A stretch of DNA of 64,000 nt from Ruegeria sp. HKCCD7303. Its GTDB lineage: Bacteria > Pseudomonadota > Alphaproteobacteria > Rhodobacterales > Rhodobacteraceae. Below, piece after piece: positions 33,481-42,685 of the stretch. A model generated the notes under the pieces. The model was not told the origin of the DNA. It did not search any database and worked only from the letters and a program-made list of their open reading frames with translations. Within the stretch, counting starts at the first letter, position 1; each line of letters opens with the position of its first letter. The position numbers and the translations under genes are program-made. The stretch is taken from contig NZ_WVRE01000011.1 of the NCBI RefSeq assembly GCF_013111185.1, forward strand, positions 37,068 through 101,067. Reading direction: 5' to 3'.

Positions 33481-35346
33481 TCAGAAGCAATCCGGCACCC
33501 ATGCATCGATCCGGGCTTTCTGTGCCTCGGTCACGCCCAGTGCCTTTTGATGCTCTGGATCATTGAAGAGCTTGTGCAGCGCCTCGTTCTTGGCACCCTT
33601 TTTGGATTTCGCGAAGGCTTTGAACATGTCGGCGTCGATGTGCAGGTCCAGCAGGTCTTTGTAGAGATCATCCAGCTGCCAGCCTTTCAGACGCTTGAAG
33701 CAGTTTTCAGCCGAAGGGGTCCAGATCGCGCGCATGTCAGCCTCGATCTCAGCCTCGATCTCCGCCATGAACTCCGGGCGTTGGGTCAGAAACCGCCGGG
33801 CCAGAAAACCCGTGATCTCACCATTGCGGGTCTTCTTGCCCAGATCGCGAAACGCTTTGAACGCTTCCACGCTGCCTTGTGCGGCAATCTCGTGGAACTG
33901 GTCATAGGCTGCCTGTGCCGCTTCATCCCGTTCTCCGCCAAGACGCGGGTCGAGGATGAACTGGTCATCGATCTCGGGTGTGTTCCGCTCGGCACCACCA
34001 TAGCCAAACCCAAACAGATTGCTGCTCAGACCGGAGGCCGGGGTGGCAAAGAAAGCAAACAGGCTCAACACATAATCAGGCTTGTCCAGCAGGGCCGTTT
34101 GAACCGCTGCCAGCCGGATCGCCACCATGTCGTCGATGAACTTCTGCGAATAAACTGGTTTTGGTTCTTCCTTGATCTCCGGTTCTTTGACCGGGGCCAG
34201 AACACCAGCCTCAATGGCAGCCTGAACATGTTCCGCCGCGACATAGGCCGGGGATGTTTTGATCTCGCCATTGTTGGTGACATAGACAAACACGCCGGAC
34301 AGCTTGCGCTGCGCGTCAGAATAGAACGGCGCCGTATAGTCCTCAAGCGCGGCCAGCTCCTTTTCACCATCCGCGTCCAGAGCCTCACCCTCATAGAGTT
34401 CGGCAAGTTCGTCATACCGTTCGGCCTGTCCTTCGGTGAAGTCCCGGCTCACCATGTCCAAACGGTGCATGTCTTTCGTACCCGAGAACCCATAGGGAAT
34501 GTAGCTTTCCTCATGGGTGTCCACCCAGTCCCAGCCTTCCGCGTCGCGCAGTTTTTCCGCTTCTACCGCCAGTTTCTCGGCAAACAGACGATCCAGTAAC
34601 GCGCCTTCATTGAATAGGGTTTCATCGGCAAACAGATCAGCGGTGACGGTGCCGCCCGCCTCAACATAAGCCTTCTGCCCGACAAATACGGCCTTGCGGC
34701 TAGTGCTGCTAACAGCCTCCGACGTCAGTGCCTGTTTGACATCATGCTCACTGAACCACCGACATTCTTTGGCCCGTTCCAGAACCTCCAGAATTTTCTC
34801 TTCTTCGGTGCTGACGGTCATGGCCTTGGCCAGCCCCATGCTGATCTCACCGGCTTTGAGCGCATCCAGAACGGCGGCGGGCAGACTGGCAAGCGCGAGG
34901 CGGCGGCGCACATGGGATTCGGTCACGCCAAACGCATTGCTGATCTTGGCAATAGACAGAGATTTCTCGGCCATTTTGCCATAAGCACGGACCTCGTCCA
35001 CAGGGTCCAGTTCTTCACGGGCGGTGTTCTCCGCATTGGCCCATTGCTCAGCCACGAAGGGATTGTCCGTGACCTTAACGGGAACCTGTGCCAGATCAGC
35101 GCGCTCAGTCACGGCGATGTTCAGAGCCCGTAGGCGGCGACCACCGGCAACGATTGCGACTTTGCCATCGGTATCGCGCAACCCGCTGAGGTTCTGGATC
35201 AAGCCACACATAACCAAACTGTCGGCCAGAAGTGCAATACCTTCCTCACCAACCTCCTGTCGTGGGTTGATGTCAGACAGGTAGAGATCGGACAGGGATA
35301 CGGTTTCGATGGTTTCCGGTGCGGTGAATGTTTCGACTTTGCTCAT
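33481..35346 (-). CDS. Large ParB/RepB/Spo0J-type protein
   Basis: A 621-residue protein. The N-terminal ParB domain (about 15-110) has NPRQ, the nucleotide-binding IVAGGRRLRAL (the GERR-like box) and AENTAREELDPVDE; a helix-turn-helix follows (SLSIAKISNAFGVTESHVRRRLALASLP, about 130-157). The remaining 450 residues are acidic and unlike partition proteins, with no ParA next to it. Such large ParB-like proteins occur in plasmid establishment regions and may be DNA-binding or nuclease factors rather than partition proteins. Confidence 0.82.
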   Translation of the reverse strand: MSKVETFTAPETIETVSLSDLYLSDINPRQEVGEEGIALLADSLVMCGLIQNLSGLRDTDGKVAIVAGGRRLRALNIAVTERADLAQVPVKVTDNPFVAEQWANAENTAREELDPVDEVRAYGKMAEKSLSIAKISNAFGVTESHVRRRLALASLPAAVLDALKAGEISMGLAKAMTVSTEEEKILEVLERAKECRWFSEHDVKQALTSEAVSSTSRKAVFVGQKAYVEAGGTVTADLFADETLFNEGALLDRLFAEKLAVEAEKLRDAEGWDWVDTHEESYIPYGFSGTKDMHRLDMVSRDFTEGQAERYDELAELYEGEALDADGEKELAALEDYTAPFYSDAQRKLSGVFVYVTNNGEIKTSPAYVAAEHVQAAIEAGVLAPVKEPEIKEEPKPVYSQKFIDDMVAIRLAAVQTALLDKPDYVLSLFAFFATPASGLSSNLFGFGYGGAERNTPEIDDQFILDPRLGGERDEAAQAAYDQFHEIAAQGSVEAFKAFRDLGKKTRNGEITGFLARRFLTQRPEFMAEIEAEIEADMRAIWTPSAENCFKRLKGWQLDDLYKDLLDLHIDADMFKAFAKSKKGAKNEALHKLFNDPEHQKALGVTEAQKARIDAWVPDCF

Positions 35347-35420
35347 GGGGCAAATCCTTGTTTGAGTGTTTGAGATCGTGTTAAGGGTGCCCTACCCCTT
35401 CCGGGGTAGAGCGGAGCCGT

Positions 35421-35531
35421 TTAGATGGCTGCGTGTTGGATCAGGAAGCGGCGCGCGATGTGGAAATTGTCGCCCTTCCTGATTAGCGCCCACGCTTCTG
35501 CGATACGTTGCTGCAAGATTTCATTGCTCAT
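35421..35531 (-). CDS. 36-aa small protein gene
   Basis: ATG at 35531 preceded by AAGGAGGTGAACACC, one of the strongest ribosome-binding sites in the window. The product (starting MSNEILQQRIAEAWALIRKG) is a soluble amphipathic helix followed by a basic segment. No family recognised. It lies between the large ParB-like gene and the DUF3768 gene, all on the minus strand. Confidence 0.6.
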   Translation of the reverse strand: MSNEILQQRIAEAWALIRKGDNFHIARRFLIQHAAI

Positions 35532-35564
35532 GGTGTTCACCTCCTTTCCGGTTTGGGATTGAGA

Positions 35565-35969
35565 TCAGTATTCGCTGGGGCACATGATGGTCAGAACGCG
35601 GCGCGTCACTGACGTGTCAAACGGCCGGTCGGACCCATACGTGTAGTCCGTGTCGTAAAGATCGATCTTCCAGAACAGCTTCTGGTCACGGACTGTCACC
35701 GCCCCAAAGGTGTGATCGCCATAGGGGTCATTGCCCTCGTCAAACTGGTCATCCGACGCCACCGCTGCCAAAGCTGCAGTCTGGAACTCCATCCCTTCAC
35801 CTGACACGCCGGGCGTGACAAATACCTGACCCTGAATTCCCTTAGAATGCATCTCGATTGCCGCAGTCGGATCGATCAGCGCTTTCCGAAATAGGTCATT
35901 CTGGGTCGCAATCTCTGCCGCCTGCAGGCTGGTGTCAGTGTCGATGTCTTTTGTCTTTTCAATGTCCAA
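35565..35969 (-). CDS. DUF3768 family protein
   Basis: A 134-residue protein. The TTG at 35969 is selected because AGGAGAG lies 6 bases before it. The family signature is clear at the C-terminus: DEGNDPYGDHTFGAVTV, KLFWKIDLYDTDYTYGSDRP, and TRRVLTIMCPSEY. Function unknown; the family is common on alphaproteobacterial plasmids near ParB-like genes, consistent with this setting. Confidence 0.83.
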   Translation of the reverse strand: MDIEKTKDIDTDTSLQAAEIATQNDLFRKALIDPTAAIEMHSKGIQGQVFVTPGVSGEGMEFQTAALAAVASDDQFDEGNDPYGDHTFGAVTVRDQKLFWKIDLYDTDYTYGSDRPFDTSVTRRVLTIMCPSEY

Positions 35970-36496
35970 AACCGTCTCTCCTTTTGTGGTGCGACCTCTG
36001 GGGTTGATCCCCTTTGGTGCTGGTTTTGAGCCGAGCCCTGAAAGGGCGTCGTCTCTAAAACCTGCCCCGTGGCGAACGCGGAGAGGGGCGAGACAGGACC
36101 AATCGACAAGAGTGGTGCGGCCCGCAGCGCAGGCGCGCGAGGACACGGTATTGTCTATTTGTCTTGTCCGAGGGGGGAGGCCGCGCCTTCCCCCTTACGG
36201 AAGGTAGCGTTTGGCTTGTCCAAATCCCGCCTGACCCACAAGGAAAGGACAAAGGATCTCTGATCCTGCGTGAGCGCAAAAGGGACCGTCACCCGAATGG
36301 GCAGATCACCACGGCATGGACCGACCATGACCCAAAGCCCCTGCCCCGGCTCGCAAGAGACGGGTCAGGGGCTACTGGGACAGGGAGATCATTCTGGGGT
36401 GTTCTGGGTGGAAGCCGATACGTCGGCTGAAACCTAGAGCCTGCTCACGAGCCGAAAGGCTCGGGATTTGCCACAGAAACAGACTGCAGCCCGAAG
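35970..36496. other. Non-coding stretch
   Basis: About 530 bases without a gene I can support on either strand. It probably contains the promoter for the DUF3768 operon. Confidence 0.5.
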
Positions 36497-36751
36497 TCAC
36501 TCACCGACCGGAACATACCCTCGACGGAGCTTTTGCTTTTCGAGATTGTGGAGCGCTTCACTAGCCAGGGCTTCGTCATCATACGTCACCATCATGGCTT
36601 GCCCGTTCGTGCCAATACGCCCCCAGGTACGAAGCACTGAAACCTCCCCAAACAACGTCGGCTGCAACTCGATGCCATAGAACCGCGCCATGTTGATCTC
36701 AGGGTCCACATGGATCAGGTGCACAGGTGTGGTGTCTGTCAGCTCCATGAC
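36497..36751 (-). CDS. WGR-domain protein
   Basis: An 84-residue protein that is essentially a single WGR domain: ARFYGIELQPTLFGEVSVLRTWGRIGTNGQ followed by the helix DEALASEALHNLEKQKLRRGY. The WGR triplet is in RTWGRIG. In PARPs and bacterial relatives this domain binds nucleic acid ends. The ATG at 36751 matches the usual start; its ribosome-binding site is weak. A stand-alone regulator or accessory factor is likely. Confidence 0.85.
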   Translation of the reverse strand, partial: VMELTDTTPVHLIHVDPEINMARFYGIELQPTLFGEVSVLRTWGRIGTNGQAMMVTYDDEALASEALHNLEKQKLRRGYVPVGE

Positions 36752-36999
36752 GCGATTGTCGATCAATAAAGCTCGTCTGTCCAATGACTTTGCTGGAACA
36801 GTCAATTGGCAAGGATTCAGAACCGTGATGAAAACATTCGACAACTCAATCTGTCTGATGCTTGCCTCGTACCCATCCAGGTACAGGAGCTCATATTGGC
36901 ACCATTCCACATTCCGCTGCTGGAACCGTTGTGACCACTGGCCAGAGTAGGTACGGTTTTCTCATATCTTGCAAAACGAAATAGAAGGATGAAGGCAAC

Positions 37000-37392
37000 G
37001 TGGCTGAAATCTTGGAAGGCGGATGTTTTTGCGGTGAGGTTCGATACCAGGTCACTGGCAGCGCAGTAATGCAACTCATGTGTTTTTGCAGTGATTGCCT
37101 ATCGATGACCGGAACGGACGGTTATGCCGGGTACATGATAAAGTCGGAAGACCTGCAGCTGCTGAAAGGCAAACCACGGACCTTTGAGAAGACCTCAAAG
37201 GAAGGTCGACCTGTCATCAAGCATTTTTGTGGCACCTGCGGATCAGGCCTGTGGGGCGTGACAGCCTTCGGATTGACGAGCATTGCGGCTGGGACATTGG
37301 ATGAGCCAAACAACTTCAAGCCAACGAGCAAGGTTTTTGTGAAAGATGCCCCCAACTGGGCCAGGGTTCCCCACCATTTGGAAGAAATGTAG
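37000..37392 (+). CDS. GFA/CENP-V family zinc protein
   Basis: A 130-residue protein starting with GTG at 37000. The zinc ligands of the glutathione-dependent formaldehyde-activating family are present: GGCFCGEVRY, CFCSDCLS and FCGTCGSGLW. The C-terminus KVFVKDAPNW matches the family ending. The exact substrate is unknown, as many members are not formaldehyde enzymes. Confidence 0.87.
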   Translation: MAEILEGGCFCGEVRYQVTGSAVMQLMCFCSDCLSMTGTDGYAGYMIKSEDLQLLKGKPRTFEKTSKEGRPVIKHFCGTCGSGLWGVTAFGLTSIAAGTLDEPNNFKPTSKVFVKDAPNWARVPHHLEEM

Positions 37393-37494
37393 CGTTTGAA
37401 GCTTTGGTATCACCTACATTTCTGTCTTGGAGTTGTTCCTCTTGGTGACCCGAGTTGCTACGATTGTCGTTGAGGCAATAAGCAGGACATCGCG

Positions 37495-37797
37495 ATGCGC
37501 AATGCAATCTTTTTACCCCTAATGGCTTTGTTCCTGGGGGTCGTCATGGACGTTAAACCGGCGGCGGCCGCGTCACTCGGAACATATGAGGTTTTTGGCG
37601 TCGAAGACGGTGACATGCTAAAAATGCGCAGTGGGCCTGGAACAGGGTTCAATGTGATCGTTGGTCTTCCAAATGGAACCGCACTACGAGTTCACGGCTG
37701 TGAGCAGACCGGTGGCACCCGTTGGTGCCGCGTCTCTTTGGAGCGCGCGCGCAAGCTTAAGGGATACGTCTCTTGGGCATATTTGCGGAAAATCTAA
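37495..37797 (+). CDS. Secreted bacterial SH3-domain protein
   Basis: A 100-residue protein: signal peptide (cleavage near AAA|AS), then one SH3b domain (DMLKMRSGPGTGFNVIVGLPNGTALRVHGCE...WCRVSL...KGYVSWAYL). The two Cys residues may form a disulfide. Such domains bind cell-wall peptides in the periplasm. Monocistronic as far as visible. Confidence 0.82.
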   Translation: MRNAIFLPLMALFLGVVMDVKPAAAASLGTYEVFGVEDGDMLKMRSGPGTGFNVIVGLPNGTALRVHGCEQTGGTRWCRVSLERARKLKGYVSWAYLRKI

Positions 37798-37940
37798 TAC
37801 GACAGCGATCAGCACCACCATCTTTTAGCAATCATAGAATACCGGCGGAAACGCCCTGACGAATCCACTAGTTGGGCTCACACCCGTCGTCGAAGCGGCT
37901 CGCAACATCCCCGAATTCGCTGGGTTCAGGACGGCCCTAA

Positions 37941-38093
37941 GGCTTTGACTGGGGAGCGCTTGATCGCCTGCACCGTAACGGATTGATCCTGGACCCGGTT
38001 GGAAAGGCAAAATCGGTGGTACTGACCGATGAAGGCCTGCGCCGCTCCGAAAAGCTTTTCACAGAGCTTTTTGGGCGGGAGCCAAAGACATAG
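37941..38093 (+). pseudogene. DUF6429 C-terminal fragment
   Basis: A 50-codon frame reads GFDWGALDRLHRNGLILDP then VGKAKSVVLTDEGLRRSEKL, ending in TAG at 38091-38093. It resembles the C-terminus of DUF6429 proteins. The codon before GFDW is TAA and no N-terminal part is found upstream, so it is a remnant. The 37798-37940 bases hold nothing else supportable. Confidence 0.6.
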
Positions 38094-38208
38094 CATTCGC
38101 CATGACAAGTCCCTCCATGTAACGCAGGTCTGCATACGCGTGTGGGCTGGCTGGCGGTTGCAATCTGCGCTAAATCGCCCCTGTCCGGCAAACAGGGAGA
38201 AGCTGAAG

Positions 38209-39615
38209 ATGACAACGGGGAACGATCTTGGTGGGCTCATCGGGTTTATCACCCGTGACGAGATTTGGCATGAGCGGCTCGCTGATGTGTTGGACGAGCA
38301 TTTTCTGCCAGCGCTCGAGGCCTTCGATCTTGAGTTCGAGGATCTGGGCGACTTGCTGGGCGAGGATTGGCCGATGGTCCTGTGGGGTGGTGGCCTGGAA
38401 GATTTGCTGGGCAGGACATTCGGAGCGGACGCCGAAAACGCTGCGGATGCTTATCTGAAAGGGAGCGGTTCCAAGGAGAGTGCGCAGACCCGCGCCTATA
38501 TCAAAGGATTGCGGGACGCGTCGGTCAGCCTTTATGAGGTGAGCGAGGTAGACCCCGGCAGATCCATGGTCTTGCGCAACATGCTTTCGGACGCAGAGCC
38601 GGTTACCGTCCGGGAACACAGCGCGACGCAGATGCTGCAGCGATGGGATCGCATCGCAGCTCGGGTTGTCGCACAGGGGGATTATAACGTGATCTCGGGG
38701 GCGCTGCTCCCATTCGACCCCGACACCGTCGCGTTTTTTGAAGACGGGCTCCGCTCCGTGTTGAAATTGAACCCCGACGTTGAACTGAGGCTGACACAGG
38801 ATCAGCTACACCGTTCCGCACCCCTCTTCACCAATGCCTGGCTCTTCGCACATCTGCCGAACCTACTGGATCCGGAACCACCACAAATCAGCAACAGCGA
38901 TGGCGACAACCTGCTCTTTCACGACATGCGCTTCCCCCTCGCCAGCAAAGTGACGCAAAGCCAGGTATCTGAAAAGCTAACACAGTCCGCAGAACTCGTG
39001 ATCTCAGGCCAGAAGGATTGGACCTGGCTTGACCTCGACACCCCGTCCGGCACCAAGCACGGCACCGGCCTCGTGTTGGACAAATCAATGTCAGGGGCCT
39101 CCGTGCTTGGGTCCCTAGATCTGAAAGGTCGGACACTCACACTTTCTGTGAGCTCTACAGCGCGCGCTGAACGCGGCGAAGCCCTGGTCCGGGACCTCCT
39201 GGGCGACCTGGTGAAATCTCCGCTGACATCAATCCAGACCGCCGAACAGATGATGGCGGATGACAGCACGAGTAACGGAGTGGCAGAAGAAGAGGACATC
39301 CCCCGTGCCCTTGCCCGTCAGATGGCCCACGAATATCTCGAACAGCATTACCGCGATACGCTTGACCAGCCGATTCCTGCCCTGGATGGCAAGACCCCGC
39401 GCCAGGCCGTTCGCAGCACGGCGGGCAGGAAGAAAGTCATAGACTGGCTGAAGACAATCGAAAACCGCAGCGCGCGCCAGACCGGCTCTCCGGTGGCTGA
39501 GTATGATTTCGGCTGGATGTGGGACGAGCTTGGTCTGTCAGACTACCGAAATTGGACCAGCGATGGTTCTTGCAAAAACCGTTCCAAAGCTTCGCCTCCT
39601 GAACCCATCGACTAA
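38209..39615 (+). CDS. Large acidic protein of unknown function, 468 aa
   Basis: Start ATG at 38209 with GGGAG 10 bases upstream. No signal peptide or membrane segment. The middle contains a mixed alpha/beta region with EQMMADDST. The C-terminus has DGKTPRQAVRSTAGRKKVIDW, a short motif that also appears near the end of some SEC-C and antitoxin-like proteins, and YDFGWMWDELGL. I cannot assign a function. Its end overlaps the convergent zinc-ribbon gene by 4 bases. Confidence 0.6.
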   Translation: MTTGNDLGGLIGFITRDEIWHERLADVLDEHFLPALEAFDLEFEDLGDLLGEDWPMVLWGGGLEDLLGRTFGADAENAADAYLKGSGSKESAQTRAYIKGLRDASVSLYEVSEVDPGRSMVLRNMLSDAEPVTVREHSATQMLQRWDRIAARVVAQGDYNVISGALLPFDPDTVAFFEDGLRSVLKLNPDVELRLTQDQLHRSAPLFTNAWLFAHLPNLLDPEPPQISNSDGDNLLFHDMRFPLASKVTQSQVSEKLTQSAELVISGQKDWTWLDLDTPSGTKHGTGLVLDKSMSGASVLGSLDLKGRTLTLSVSSTARAERGEALVRDLLGDLVKSPLTSIQTAEQMMADDSTSNGVAEEEDIPRALARQMAHEYLEQHYRDTLDQPIPALDGKTPRQAVRSTAGRKKVIDWLKTIENRSARQTGSPVAEYDFGWMWDELGLSDYRNWTSDGSCKNRSKASPPEPID

Positions 39616-39905
39616 CCCATGTTTTCCCGGCTGCGTCTTGCAGAGATGTGGCAAGGGTTATGCTGTCGCTGCGCGTCCAGATGGTTTGCCTCGTGACAGC
39701 TGGGGCACAACAAAATTTCAGTCTCCGTGGACACACCGGTTTCATAATCGAAACAGTACTCTTGTCCACATATTTCCAGCACCTCTCCACTCTTGGCCAG
39801 TTCCGAACTTGTCACCTCGCAGTGATCACAAATTCCGTCCAAGAGAGCTGATTGGAGTTCAGAAAGAACCACTGTTTTCTGAAAATTGCACACTCTGTCA
39901 CTCAT
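39612..39905 (-). CDS. Small zinc-ribbon / HNH-like protein
   Basis: A 97-residue protein with CDHC (about residue 26) and CPSCHEANHLDAQRQHNPCH (about 67-86), a two-knuckle zinc site. The CPSCHEANH part resembles the end of HNH-type domains, but no complete HNH catalytic motif is seen. Convergent with the 468-residue gene. The 39906-40097 bases beyond hold nothing supportable. Confidence 0.55.
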   Translation of the reverse strand: MSDRVCNFQKTVVLSELQSALLDGICDHCEVTSSELAKSGEVLEICGQEYCFDYETGVSTETEILLCPSCHEANHLDAQRQHNPCHISARRSRENMG

Positions 39906-40097
39906 AACTGCTTCAGGCTTTCACAAAATGGTGAAGAGAGAAAGCTTGTGAAACAAGAATTCAAGGGAATGTGACATAGCCCAATGGGTTCGAGATTTAG
40001 TTTCGCCGATCATTGCCTGTAAGCTGCGCGGCGCGTCGAACTTTCACGTCAGCCGCCATCCCACAACAGACCCGCGCACATCAAAATACAACCTGGG

Positions 40098-40397
40098 CTA
40101 GTCCTCCCAGCGAAACGCGTCGTTGTCCGCCTTCACCCGACCAATAGACGGCAAAGCGAAGTGGTTTCCCAGCACAATACATCCCGTTTCCGAGGCGCTT
40201 TCCAACAGTTTCCGACGGGATGTCACGGCCATCTCAGCATCGGAATCAAACATAAAATGCCACTCGGGATGCCAGCACTGGGCGGTTGTATGGATTGCAT
40301 CACCTGTAATCAGAGCGCGCCGGTCGCCACTGGTGATTTCGACCGAGACATGACCTGGTGTTTGGCCTGGCGTGGGGATCAGAGTGACGGAATACAC
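40098..40397 (-). pseudogene. Metallo-beta-lactamase-fold hydrolase, C-terminal fragment
   Basis: A frame of 99 codons reads LIPTPGQTPGHVSVEI...RALITGDAIH, the second half of an MBL-fold hydrolase, with the TPGH and TGDAIH metal motifs. The essential HxHxDH motif of the N-terminal half is missing, and the sequence changes near 40400, just before the start of the catabolic island. I read it as a gene truncated by insertion or recombination. Confidence 0.7.
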
Positions 40398-40481
40398 CCT
40401 GTCGCAGTCCTAAGGTTCACAGGAGGCCCGAGACAAAGTAGGTTTCTTGTGCAGAGGTAACGGCAATAGGCGTGGATCAGA

Positions 40482-41393
40482 ATGGCGCGACAGCTCCCAC
40501 TCGAAGGTAACAAGCCCTTTCTGGTTTACGCCGGCACTGGCACCGACCTGATTTTCAATCATGGAATTGAGCTTCCCGGTTTCGCGTCGTTTCCATTGCT
40601 GGAAGAACCTGGCACCAGGGTGATACTGGCCGGTCAAATGCAGGCTCTTGTCGATCTGGCCCGTGAAATGAATGTCGGATGCATCCTTGATGCGCCCACA
40701 TGGATGGCGAACGCCGACCGGGCAGCGCCCTTGGGGTACGATGCAGAGCGGCTCGCCGAAGTAAACAAAGATGCGGTCAGTCTAATGGAAGACGTGCGCC
40801 AAGCTGCCGCTCGCGATGATGTACTGGTGTCGGCCTGCATCGGCCCGCGCCATGATCCTTACGCCGACATCCCGCCGGTACCCGTCGAAGATGCACGTCA
40901 ATACCACGCCGCTCAAATGCACAGCCTGAAAGACACAAGCCTCGATCTGGTCACCGCTTATACATTCAACCGCCCAAGCGAGGCAGCGGGATGCATCCTC
41001 GCCGCCCGGGACGCTGAACTGCCGATCATCATGTCTCTGGTTGTTGAGACAGACGGGTGCCTGGCAGACGGGACCAAACTTGTGGACGGAATTGACCAGA
41101 TCGACGCAGCAACCGACTCGGCGGCGCTGTTTTTTATGGTCAACTGCGCTCACCCTACCCATTTCGCCGGAGCGCTTGGCAACCACCCCCGGCTGAGAGG
41201 CCTTGTGGCGAACGCTTCGAGTTGCTCGCATGCGGAACTTGACGAAGCAGATGAGCTGGACGAAGGCGATCCAGCTGAACTTGGTAAACAGATTGCCGCG
41301 ATTGCGAGGCAGAATCCGTCGATCCAAGTATTTGGAGGATGCTGCGGTACCGACATGCGCCATCTGAAATCGATGATCAGCGAACTAGCATAG
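40482..41393 (+). CDS. Homocysteine S-methyltransferase family enzyme
   Basis: A 303-residue protein of the zinc-dependent methyltransferase barrel. The three zinc Cys are present: C222 in VNCAHP and C287/C288 in GGCCGTD. The N-terminal GTGTDLIF replaces the usual GGMGTEL. Substrates could be homocysteine and a methylated donor such as a betaine or S-methylmethionine. It is at the left edge of the catabolic island and transcribed in the opposite direction to the following enzymes. Confidence 0.85.
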   Translation: MARQLPLEGNKPFLVYAGTGTDLIFNHGIELPGFASFPLLEEPGTRVILAGQMQALVDLAREMNVGCILDAPTWMANADRAAPLGYDAERLAEVNKDAVSLMEDVRQAAARDDVLVSACIGPRHDPYADIPPVPVEDARQYHAAQMHSLKDTSLDLVTAYTFNRPSEAAGCILAARDAELPIIMSLVVETDGCLADGTKLVDGIDQIDAATDSAALFFMVNCAHPTHFAGALGNHPRLRGLVANASSCSHAELDEADELDEGDPAELGKQIAAIARQNPSIQVFGGCCGTDMRHLKSMISELA

Positions 41394-41857
41394 CCAACTT
41401 GGTTCAATCTGAGCGATAACGCTGAGATCTAAGGTGATCCCGTAATTTCTTTCCACAACTTGTTAGGAGATCGGCCCTTTGCTGCCGTTGACCGAGGGCG
41501 CGCATCGCTGCGGTGCGGCCCACCAGACCGGACTTTAGCTGCGACTGCGAAATCCAGCGATCGACAAACTCACGCATCGCGGACCAAGTGTGAATTCGCC
41601 GCGCTTGTCGCGATGGCAGCTCGGTGCGCTTCGCTGACGTCAGAACAAGCGTGAAAATGTATCGATTCTCGCCTGGATTGAAATACCTTCAAAGACAACA
41701 CCAAAGAAGTGAATCTTTGTTCAGACTAACATGTTGGGTCTGCTTCTAGGGGGGGATGCCCAATGACCGAGACCGGCAAAACAGTCCACACGCCAGTGGC
41801 GCTTCAATGCCAAGTTCGGTGTGAATTTAGGCGTTCGCACCATCAATGGTCATCGGG
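41394..41857. other. Non-coding stretch
   Basis: No convincing gene, RNA or repeat seen between the methyltransferase and the citryl-CoA lyase-like gene. Confidence 0.5.
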
Positions 41858-42685
41858 TTAGCGCTCCGATTTGACACCAATATATTCCGGCAGATAACGC
41901 GGCGGCATTGGCCCCTTGTTCCGCCCGCCCTGTTGAATCTGTTCCCAGCCATGAGACAAGACGCCAACCGAGCGGGAAAGACAGAACAATCCCCGGGAAA
42001 GCGGTGCCGGGAACCCCAATTCGCAAAAGATAACAGCCGTGGCCCCATCGATATTCATCGCGATATCGGCACCGCGCTTACGTCCGATTTCCGTCTGTAT
42101 AGCTTCACCGATATCGGCAAATCGCCCTTCTACAGTGCCTGACATCGCGGCCTCGCGTACCAACGCCATCAATCGCGGTGCGCGGGGATCGACGGGCTTG
42201 TGGAAACGGTGGCCAAAACCCGAGACGATCTTGCCATTTTCCTCACACCAGGCGGCGATACCGTCGCGGACGGCAACTTCCTGTTCAGCGCCGTCATCCA
42301 TCCGTTTGGCGACGTCGAAATAAAGCTCGGCGCATTGTTCACCGGCGCCGCCATGCACGTCACCCAACATGTTGACCCCGGTGGCCATGACGTTGTTGAG
42401 CCCCAGCCCACAGGTCGCGGCCATACGCGCTGCGGCTATCGATGGCGCCTGCGGACCATGATCCACGCCCGCCACCAGCGCGCATTCAAAAAGCGCCGCC
42501 TGTTCTGGCGTGGGCAAATTGCCGCGCACCATGAGCCAGATCATCTGAGCAAAGCTGACGTTTCCGATCAGGTCCTGGATCGGGTGGCCGCGAAAGGCGA
42601 TCCGCCCCGGAGCCATGTCGATAATTTCGGTGCGCCACCAGTGGCAAATGGCATCGGCGTCATTGCGTCCTGCGGGGTCCGTCAT
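41858..42685 (-). CDS. Citryl-CoA lyase-like enzyme (citrate synthase superfamily)
   Basis: A 275-residue protein with only the catalytic core of citrate synthase. All three catalytic residues are recognisable: His in GDVHGGAGEQ, His in VSGFGHRFHKPVDPRAPRL, and Asp in NIDGATAVIF. Short members of this family cleave citryl-CoA or similar acyl-CoA thioesters rather than synthesise citrate. The ATG overlaps the CoA-transferase stop, implying that one enzyme makes the CoA thioester which the other splits. Confidence 0.8.
   Translation of the reverse strand: MTDPAGRNDADAICHWWRTEIIDMAPGRIAFRGHPIQDLIGNVSFAQMIWLMVRGNLPTPEQAALFECALVAGVDHGPQAPSIAAARMAATCGLGLNNVMATGVNMLGDVHGGAGEQCAELYFDVAKRMDDGAEQEVAVRDGIAAWCEENGKIVSGFGHRFHKPVDPRAPRLMALVREAAMSGTVEGRFADIGEAIQTEIGRKRGADIAMNIDGATAVIFCELGFPAPLSRGLFCLSRSVGVLSHGWEQIQQGGRNKGPMPPRYLPEYIGVKSER

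Noticed and set aside
33256..34599. 447-codon plus-strand frame opposite the large ParB-like gene
   Set aside because: Antisense of a recognised protein, with no domain of its own.
33481..35346. Calling the large ParB-like gene a partition gene
   Set aside because: No ParA partner or nearby parS sites; the C-terminal two thirds differ from partition proteins.
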